Shown here: piece after piece, positions 56,143-64,000 of the stretch
How the letters are laid out: every line of letters starts with the position of its first letter
How positions within the stretch are numbered: the first letter of the stretch is position 1
Assembly (NCBI GenBank): GCA_017979445.1
Contig: CM030704.1
Coordinates: 11,019,658-11,083,657, forward strand
Reading direction: 5' to 3'
Source: Akebia trifoliata
Lineage: Eukaryota; Streptophyta; Magnoliopsida; Ranunculales; Lardizabalaceae
DNA: 64,000 nt
Made by a program: the position numbers and the translations under genes
Notes under the pieces: generated by a model
Told to the model about the DNA's origin: nothing
What the model saw: the letters and a program-made list of their open reading frames with translations, nothing else
The model's database searches: none

Positions 56143-56573
56143 GATGCCCTTCTTTGACAGAGGGTGGAAGCAAACTAGATAACAAATCTACTTTGGTAGA
56201 TAATGCGACACCCGAATGTCAAAGCCAGTGACAGTTTATTTTGTAACTTGAGTAGGTAATTTGTCAAGGTGTCTAGATTTTTGAGGGTAAACTCTCCCTT
56301 GACTAAATAATGTTATATACTCGAGCGTGAGCTTTCATTGATAAAGGGTGTCAGATTCTTGAATCTTGAGAACTTTCTCTAACTTATGCAAAAGTGCATG
56401 TGTGCGCAATGGTGTAATGCTTATGGAATATTCTATCGGATAATTGAAAATAAACTCTTCTCGATAAAAAATATCAAGTCCTAGAGAGTTTCTCTCGTTA
56501 ATAATAATGATTCAAATTGAAATGCAAATATGCAATGAAAACAATCATACGATATTGAACTTTTTGAAATTAT

Positions 56574-58743
56574 GTTAATATAATACCCCGACTTTTTGAT
56601 TTGTATATCAAGAAAAAATAAATAGTAAAATTTTGAGAAAATTATAAAAGTGGGACTTAGGGTAAAACTTTAAGATTTTATTTTGAATATTTTTAATGAA
56701 ATCTGATCTCACCATTAGATTCAAAATGGTTGAAAAACTTACTTTAGCTTATAAACACACTCAAATACGAGTTCGAATGAAAAAGTTACAGCATCCTCGA
56801 TTTTCGAGTAGGATCAGGATAAAAAATAAATTTTTGTTAGATTAAAAATTTTAAACATTTCGATGGTACTATTAGATATATAATGAAAAGTTATAGAAAA
56901 TGAAGTATTTACTCGTCTTTTTTTGGAGTCCAAAAAGTAGAATTATCATCAAAAATAGAAACAACGATAATTTTAAGGTCCCATCAGGTCAAAAAAGTAA
57001 ATTTTTGTTAGATATATAATTTAGAGAATTTAATCACGCCATTAGATCTGAAATGAAAAATTATAAAAAATATAGCATTCACTCCTTACTTTTGGAGTTC
57101 GGATGGTCGAGTTATCGTCCAATGAAACAATATCAACAATATCGATTTCGTCCCACCAACTTATATAAATAATTTTTAAATGAAATTCACTATTCATTAT
57201 CCCTTAAAGTCGTCCAAAACCAATCGAGCATTTAAGCGAAAAAATTTGATTTTTTTACCAACTTTCAACTTGAGATTCGTCGTAAACGGGTCACCATCGA
57301 CTTTTGACAAAGAAGGGAAAAATGTTTATAGCATCAACCTCTACAAAACCACTTATTTTCTTTTATTTTCTCTTCTCTTTCTTTCAATTTCATAAAAAAA
57401 AAAGTCGTAGGATACATGGTTTTCAAACTTTCAACCTCAGATTTCATCTATTTCAAGCATAAACCATCCCCTGTTGTACAATGGAAAAAGGATGACGACA
57501 TAAAGATCTTCAAAACCACCAGGCCGAATTCAAAAATCAACTATCTCGACATTAGATCTGCCTTGATTTCCATGTCGATCATCTCGATTTTTTCTCACGT
57601 GTTTCAATTCTATCGCACAAAGATTGGTAAGGACTTTAAATTTCTATTGATAATCGTAGATTGTAATTTGAGTTTATTTCTCTCTATCTTTACAAGTGAA
57701 CTTGTAATGTAAAGGTGGTCGTATACAAATGGGATTATATATTTCGGAATAACATACACGCTTAATAAGCACAGAGGAAGATGATTAGTCAATGATCACT
57801 AATAATCTATAGTAATCGAACGTTCTGACACATTGAAAAGAGATTCATTGCTTACGGTCACGTCAAATGGCCAGTCTTAGCCAAATAAATGGTCAACTAA
57901 GTGTGGTAAGTGCAGCGACCGACCACAAAATCAGGAACTAAAAGCTAGTAAAGTATTGTAACATCATGTCCCGACTGGAAGTGATCTAGTCGTGAATCCC
58001 AACTCTCTAATTTCACTACTCCATCATTGTGTATTATGTATCAGTTATTTTATTTTGGAATATAAAATGAAATGCATGTTTATTATTTTCATTTGGTCAA
58101 TTAGATTTGTATAAAAAGAAAATACTATAGTAAGTATTGTTGATTGATGTAATATGAGTTTTAAAAATATTTAATTGCTCATTCCTGACTATATGTACCA
58201 ATTAATCGTAGTTTATTCTGTAAAAATTTGCCTATGTTAAAATGATTCAGTATGTTTATTCGATCATGTTAGGAGAGGTTATTAGTAATAATTTTTTACA
58301 TTCCTACTGGATAACTATTGTTACTCACCATTTCTTTCTCTATCTTTTTAGTTTCAGATCTGGAACTTGGCGAGACAGGTGTAAAGCACGAGTGAAGATT
58401 ATCTAGTAAGTCAGATAGACGACCAGAGTCTTTTACCTAGTGATTGGTGAGAGTTATAATCACTAACAACAACAGTTTATCTAGGTCATATTATAGATTT
58501 TGAGTTTAGCAATAAGACTTTTGTTATAGTAAGAAAATTTTGTATAATCTTGTATTTTATTTATCCTTCAGCACTCTGATCTATTGTACATTATTCGATG
58601 TATATAAGCTTCCGCTATTATTATATTTTATATGTATATAAACAAGATATAATATATATTATTTATCAGGTGAAACAGGTATTTAGTGCCTTGAAATGCT
58701 AACATAAACAAATAAAACCATACCAAAATTTTGAGACGTCACA
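56574..58743 (+). repeat. Probable solo LTR of a chromovirus-type gypsy element in F
   Basis: Starts TGTTAATATAATACCCCGAC and ends TTTTGAGACGTCACA, resembling the 'TGT.ATACCCCG...GTCACA' ends of plant Tekay/Del-like LTRs. A TATATAAATA box lies at about 57162. It interrupts the 3' UTR of F at a place that is continuous in D. No clear TSD (flanks AATTA and TAGTA), so the ends or the solo status may be wrong. The 98-codon frame at 57416-57712 lies inside and is not supported as a gene. Confidence 0.4.
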
Positions 58744-58849
58744 TAGTACCTCGAGATTTGATATGGGGCTTTGTGTTAGTATTTTTGGGGCCCCACAACC
58801 AAGTTTGATCGGAATTAGGTGATCTAGGAGCTTCGTTAAATCTTATTTG

Positions 58850-59540
58850 AATTTTTTTTTTTTGAGTTCGAAAAGTTTGAGTCTCGTTTATAGAACTCGA
58901 GCTTATAAGAGCCACATTTCTCAAACTGGAGTTTTGTGGGAACTTATTAAAATAATATTTCAAAATTTTGGAGTCTCGTTTATCGGACTCGAACTTATTG
59001 GAGCCATGTTTTTCTAGCTAAGATTTATAGGAACGTGCTCGAACTCACATTCTATGATTCAAAAAGTTGGAGTCTTGCTTCTCGGACTCGAACTTACTAG
59101 AGCCATATTTCTCGGGTTAAGGTTTGCAGGAACTTATTAGAATACTATTTTAACTTATTCTATGATTCAAAAAAGTTGGAGTATTGTTTCTCGGACTCGA
59201 ACATACTGAAGCAACTCTTCTCGGGCTAAGGTGTGTAGGAACTTATTAAAATCCTTATTTAAAAAGTTTGAGTCTCATTTTTCAAACTCAAATTTACTGG
59301 TGCCACACTTCTCCTGCTTGAGTTTATAAGAACTTATTAAAATCCTTATTTATAAAATTAGAGTCTCATTTCTCAGACTTGAACTTACTAAAGCCACGCT
59401 TTTAAGGCTTGGGTTTGTGAGAACTTATGAAAATCCTTATTTTAACTCACATTTTGTGGTTCAAAAGGTTGGAGTCTCATTTCTCGGACTCGGACTTCTT
59501 GGAGCCACGCTTCTTGAGATAAGGTTAGTTAGAGCCTCGG
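58850..59540 (-). repeat. Decayed 77-bp-type tandem array of element F
   Basis: About 8 units with 'GGAGTCTCRTTTCTCGGACT', 'CACATTCTATGATTCAAAAAG' and 'GGAACTTATTAAAAT'. They are related to the arrays of A and D but longer and much more diverged. Confidence 0.85.
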
Positions 59541-59844
59541 TATGATCGAACTCAAAAATTAAGAGATTGGGCCTTTATTGGCTTATCATACATCTAGATT
59601 CATACTTATCGTTGGGCTTTGCCGAACTTTTAAACTTTTGAATAAGATTTTTCATTTTGAAAATGTGATTAAGAATGAAAACTTTGAAATCCTAATAACT
59701 TTCAAAAATGCCCCTAATTTCAAGGTTGGCTTCTAACTATGAAATTAATGGAATGGATTGTACTTGGAAAGTATAGACGAGAAATTATAGACTTTGATAG
59801 ATAATAGAGAAAAGAACCAACATTCTTTTAAATTTTTAAGACTC

Positions 59845-59849
59845 TTAAG
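59845..59849. repeat. Left flank / expected TSD of element E
   Basis: TTAAG directly before the E LTR. The matching copy would lie beyond the window, so it is only a prediction. Confidence 0.4.
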
Positions 59850-61414
59850 TGAAAGCGCCCTCTATCCGTGGGGTGCGCGGATCCGCTTTTGACCTTTGAG
59901 ATTTGGGAGTCGCCACCTAGTTATTATGGTCTAAGAACTGAACATTGATTCTAAAAGGCAAAAAAAAAAAAAATTAAGCTACGAAAAATAAGAAACTAAG
60001 TCCGGGGATCACGTTACAGAGTTGGAAGGTGTTAGTCACCAACCTCGCCTGACAAACGTGGATCTCTACTAATTTCCAAATATAACTACATTGCTAAAAA
60101 GACCTAATAAATTTTTTTTAAATCTTTACCTTTACGAAGACAACGGTCTTGTTCTCTCAGATCTAGTAGAATAGTTCTTCGTACAGCACTCCTTGATTCG
60201 TTCTGTCACCGGATTCGTTACTGATCTCCAAAGTAAAGTATCTCCTTCTGAATTTTTTTAATTTTTTTATGGATTTCTGGAGTATTTTTTAAGGGTTTCT
60301 AGGTATTTTTTGAGCTAAAGTTAGGGTATGGATGTTAGGTAAGGAGTTGGGACTTCAAAATCAAGGTTTATGGGAGGCTAAGGAAGTTTTTTGACCTACT
60401 TTTTCTAGGGTTTATTTTTTTATACGAAAATAAGTTGTAGGGACCCCTATTTATAGATTTTTTTAAGTGCTTATGTTGATAGATTTAGAATTTAATTATA
60501 ATTCTTTTATAGAGAGTTTTTGTTTATTTAGAATTTTTTTAAGGTAGAGTTATTATTTAATTAGAATTGTTTTAATAGAATTATTATTTAATAAGAATTA
60601 TTTTAATAGAGTTATTATTTAATTAGAATTGTTTTAATAGAGTTATAGTTTAATTAGAATTGTTTTAGAGTTTTGACTTTTAGTCTCACTTGATTGATTT
60701 AACTTTAGGATTTTGACTTAAGTCTTACTTGATTGACTTTAAGATTTTGACTTTAATCTTACTTGATTGAATTTAATTTTAATTAGGATATTCACTTTAT
60801 ATTAATTAATATTTGAATTATTAATTTCAAAAATTTTAATTATTAAAATTGTAAAATTACCGTTTTACCCTCGGAGAGGACTTTTTGCGTTTTCAGTCAT
60901 TTTTCAATGTTTTAGGATGTTTTAGAATCTATTTTTCATAAGAAATTCAATGAGAATATTAGTTTGTGTCATTTATGAAATTTTTTGTGCGAATGGGTCG
61001 TGAAATTTATGAGGGGTATTTTCATAATTTTGTCCAATTTTGTAAAAATTGACGAAATGATTTATTTGATTTTGATTTATTGTTTTATGTGTTTGAAAGG
61101 ATTTTCCTAAGTGTACTGTGGGCTCTAGAGATGTTTTGAGATTAGGGGTATTTTAGTAATTTGATAATTATTTAGTGATTTTTATCGTGAAACTTCTTTT
61201 TATTTGAAAAATGATGATTTCTAGGCTTTTGGGGTCATATTTTACTAGCATAGCATGATTTCTATAGTTTTGTTTGTTTGAGATACCTCATCTGAATTTT
61301 TGAAACATATATGGTAACAAACAGAGCATTGGAATAAACATCCATCGTTGGGAACCGTTGCGATCGGGTTGACGAGTTGATTAATTAGGCGAATGCAAAA
61401 ATGGGGTGTCTACA
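59850..61414 (-). repeat. 3' LTR of element E
   Basis: 1565 bp, TGAAAGCGCC...GGGTGTCTACA on the plus strand. It is shorter than the others mainly because the U3 repeat block is reduced. TATA complement at 60447-60455. Confidence 0.92.
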
Positions 61415-61795
61415 GATGCTCCTCTTTGGCAGAGGGTTGAAGCAAACTAGATAGCAAATCTATTTTGGTAGATAGTACGATATCTGAATGCCAAAGCGAG
61501 TGACAGTTCATTTTGCAGCATGATTTAGCAATTCTTCAAGGTGTTTGGATCCTTGAGGATAAAACTCTCCCCGAACTAAAGAATGTCAGGTCCTTGAGTG
61601 CAAACTCTCACTAACGGTGTCAGATCCTTGAATTTTAGGAAATTCTCTCTGACTAAAAAGTGCAAGTGTGAGTGTGTGTACTATGTGAAACTGAGTAAAA
61701 ATTGAGAAAAAAATTGAGCATAATCTGAGTAAAATCTTAGCATAAAATGAGCATAATATGAGCAAAAGTGAGCATAATCTGAGCAAAATTTGAAT
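61415..61795 (-). other. PPT and conserved 3' UTR, element E
   Basis: GATGCTCCTCTTTGG (one change in the PPT), then the conserved segment and loose TGAGCATAA repeats like those at the edge of the array in C. Confidence 0.72.
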
Positions 61796-62845
61796 GTCTT
61801 ACTCTACCTACCGTGGGTAAAAGAGCAATGAAATTTTTTTTGGAGTCCTACTCTACCTACTCGAGGTGAAAAAGTAATGAACCAATATTTTTGGAAAGTT
61901 CTACTCTACCTACTCGGAATGAATGAGTAATAAACTAATTTTTTGGGAGTCCTACTCTACCTGCCCAGGGTAAAAGCGTAATGAACTAATTTTTTTTGTG
62001 AAGTTCTATTCTACCTACTCGGAGTGAAAGAGTAATGAACTAATTTTTTTGGGAGTTCTACTCTACCTACCCAAGCTGAAAAAGTAATGAACTAATTTTT
62101 TTTGGGAAGTTCTACTCTACCTGCTCGGGGTGAAAGAGTAATGATATTTTTTTTTTTTGAAGTTCTACTCTACCTACTAGGAGTGAAGGAGTAATGAACT
62201 AAGTTTTTGGGAGTCCTACTCTACCTACCCAGGGTAAAAGAGTAATGAACTAATTTTTTGGGAAGTTCTACTCTACCTACTCGGAATGAAAAAATAATGA
62301 ACTAATTTTTTTTTGGAAGTTCTACTCTACCTACTCGGTGTGAAAGAGTAATGAACTAAGCTTTTGGGAGTCCTAGTTTACCTGCCCAGGGTGAAAGAGT
62401 AATGAACTAATTTTTTTGGGAAGTTCTACTCTACCTACTCGGAGTGAAAGAGTAATGAACTAAGCTTTTTAGAAGTCTTACTCTACCTGCCCAGGGTGAA
62501 AGAGTAATGAAATAATTTTTTTTGGGAAGTTTTTCTCTACCTACTCGGAGTGAAAGAGTAATAAACTAATTTTTTGGGAGTACTACTCTACCTGCCCAGG
62601 GTGAAAGAATAATGAACTAATTTTTTTGGGAAGTTCTACTCTACCTACTCGGAGTGAAAGAGTAATAAACTAATTTTTTGGGAGTCCTTCTCTACCTGCC
62701 CAGGGTAAAAGAGTAATGAACTAATTTTTTGGGAAGTCCCACTCTACCTACTCGGAGTGAAAGAGTAATAAACTAATTTCTTGGGAAGTTCTACTCTACC
62801 TGCCCAAGGGTGAAAGAGTAATGAACTAATTTTTTTTTTTTTGGA
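61796..62845 (-). repeat. Alternating dimer tandem array of element E
   Basis: About 20 units of about 50 bp: 'CTCTACCTACTCGGAGTGAA' alternating with 'CTCTACCTGCCCAGGGTGAA', reverse-strand relatives of 39491-40124. The alternation is imperfect in places. Confidence 0.92.
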
Positions 62846-63492
62846 ATAAATGGGGGATTTACACCGCATTTGATTTTTTTTTAAAACAAAAATTGGATAT
62901 TATGAAGGTCCAGTAAACATTTTAACTCTCTTTGAATCTTAGGAGTTTTCAAAATTGTTATCAAGAGGGTAACCTTTAATTCAAAGTTAACATTATCCTT
63001 TGGGGTTGAAATTGACCAGGCTTCAGAACCGAAATGCCCCTAGTTTGATAGGGAACATTGCACTGGGGATAATTGAACATAATTTGAAAACGAATGCCCC
63101 TAGTGTAAGGGGGGAAACTATACTCTTTAGAAAAAAGGAAATTTCCTTGTTATAAAAGTTTGAAATCTTTGATTACCGCAAGCGCAATAAAGTTTTAACT
63201 TTGACTTTTTATATTGAAGATTTCGAGTCAGACTCAAAGAAATTGGAACAAAATATTTCTTTCTGAAATTCATCATAGAATTTGTTCTTTCTCCCCGTCG
63301 GTTCGCTTAGGTACATGAAAATCTTCAGATCAATCATAGACGAGATACTTGTATCCACTGAGTCTACATTTGACACAAACTGGGTATTGAAACTTGATCA
63401 TTCTGACTTCTGATGTTTCGGCTCGGACCGCCTTTTCAGCTTCTCAACTCAACGGAGATTTTCTTTTATTTCTTGGTTACTCTAAGTTTTGC
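62846..63492 (-). other. 3' UTR spacer of element E
   Basis: No gene. Homologous (opposite strand) to 27148-27705 plus 39411-39490, and uninterrupted here. This proves that element C sits inside element 1. Confidence 0.75.
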
Positions 63493-63697
63493 CTAGATTG
63501 CATTTTCAGATTTTCAATCTAGCAAGCATGCTCTAGCTTTTGCCTAGATCACCTTTTTAGGTTTTCGATCTAGCGAGCTTACAATTTTTTCTCTTTTCTT
63601 TGCTCTGATTGTTTCCAAGGTCGTCTTTTCAGATTTTCAACCTTGCGAGCTTACCTTAATTTTTGCCTAAATCGTCCTTTTAGGGTTTTCAACTTAA
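63493..63697 (-). ncRNA. Four covarying 30/31-nt hairpins (element E)
   Basis: In element sense: 63697-63667 TTAAGTTG/CGATTTAG; 63645-63616 CAAGGTTG/CGACCTTG with inner TCT-GAAA-AGA; 63573-63544 CTAGATCG/TGATCTAG; 63522-63493 CTAGATTG/CAATCTAG. All outer pairs form with G-U allowed. Confidence 0.6.
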
Positions 63698-64000
63698 CAG
63701 ACTTTTTTTTTCTTCTTCTTCCCTTCTGAACTTTTGGAGTTACTGTCTGATCATGATTTACTATCTTCTTTGACTTTTTTGCATAGTACTTAGGAGGACT
63801 TTTATAGGTAGGCTTAGGACTAGGTATAAAAAGAAAGAAATTTTGAGGCTCAAAAACCCAAATACCCCTTGTGTGACATTTCCTTTTAAATTATTTTCTT
63901 TTTCTTTGAATTTTCTTCCTCATTTTGGATGATATTTCTTTTTCTTTTGAATTTTTTCTTTTTAGATTTTTTCTTTGTCTAGAAATCTTTTTTTTTTATT
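63698..64000 (-). other. Spacer of element E to the window edge
   Basis: Matches the stretch between the hairpins and the GGGGTACGTAGG motif in C (31563-31850). The motif itself would begin just past the edge. Confidence 0.65.

Larger units (their letters stand above)
56143..59849 (-). mobile_element. Element F: old Tat-like element, 3' part
   Basis: After the LTR come a PPT-like GATGCCCTTCTTTG and the conserved 3' UTR (56143-56560). An insertion follows (about 56574-58743), then the decayed 77-bp array (58850-59540) and spacer up to 59849, where element E is inserted. Orientation minus; the rest of F would lie beyond the window. It is the oldest recognisable member. Confidence 0.65.
59850..64000 (-). 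mobile_element. Element E: Tat-like element, 3' half
   Basis: Minus-strand element starting with its 3' LTR (59850-61414), then PPT, 3' UTR, alternating array (about 61800-62840), spacer and hairpins (63493-63697), running off the right edge. Same subfamily as element 1 by array and hairpin order. No coding part is inside the window. Confidence 0.88.

Noticed and set aside
57180..57712. Two plus-strand frames of 71 and 98 codons
   Set aside because: They lie in the putative solo LTR downstream of its TATA box; no family recognised and no codon-level support.
63422..63455. A fifth hairpin per array (also near 27185 and 31315)
   Set aside because: The arms do not pair convincingly in any of the copies, so it was not counted among the 18.
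1..64000. Host protein-coding gene, tRNA, rRNA or organelle insert
   Set aside because: None found by reading. tRNA-like signals are limited to the 17-nt primer-binding sites.

Overview
This is nuclear plant DNA, probably from a dicot. It is AT-rich, has no recognisable host gene, and is almost entirely a nest of LTR retrotransposons, with traces of an old pararetrovirus-like sequence and one small DNA transposon. The plant origin rests on Copia and Tat/Ogre-type Ty3-gypsy proteins, on a primer-binding site complementary to the 3' end of plant tRNA-Arg(CCG), and on an endogenous caulimovirid-like polyprotein relic. I cannot name the species.

Layout. 1-465: two LTR pieces of the dominant gypsy family joined head to head. 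466-3120: decayed caulimovirid-like polyprotein pieces in flipped order, ending in a promoter-like TATA region. 3121-6900: a minus-strand Copia remnant (LTR, RNase H, RT, integrase) cut by a PIF/Harbinger-like element (5435-6468, TSD TAA). 6901-40124: 'element 1', a plus-strand Tat-like element inserted in the Copia integrase. Element 1 is itself interrupted twice by relatives: element A (plus, 11209-22670, TSD CGACC) and element C (minus, 27711-39405, TSD GATTC). 40125-51997: element D (minus), fused to the 3' tandem array of element 1. 51998-55100: AT-rich degenerate sequence. 55120-59849: old element F (minus), with a probable chromovirus-type solo LTR inside. 59850-64000: element E (minus), inserted in F and running off the window.

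The five better-preserved family members share one plan: an LTR of about 1.6-1.75 kb (TGTAGACACC...GCTTTCA), a tRNA-Arg PBS, a long 5' leader, gag, remnants of pol with no reverse transcriptase, a structured RNA-like region, a subfamily-specific tandem array, the polypurine tract and the LTR. Where the relevant region is visible (1, A, C, D) none has RT, so all look non-autonomous. Element A keeps an intact gag; C has lost gag yet has nearly identical LTRs and a perfect TSD, so it was probably mobilised in trans not long ago.

The most striking signal is a set of 18 short hairpins of 30-31 nt, three or four per element in elements 1, A, C, D and E. Their 8-bp stems differ in sequence but stay paired. 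The imperfect pairs are almost all G-U in the sense RNA (about 19 G-U against one A-C by hand count), as expected if the RNA fold is under selection. A second structured motif (GGGGTACGTAGGCAACC with two hairpins) lies just upstream. I also infer a conserved leader intron from a donor in the LTR to an acceptor just before gag, which would remove the PBS and the ATG-rich leader.
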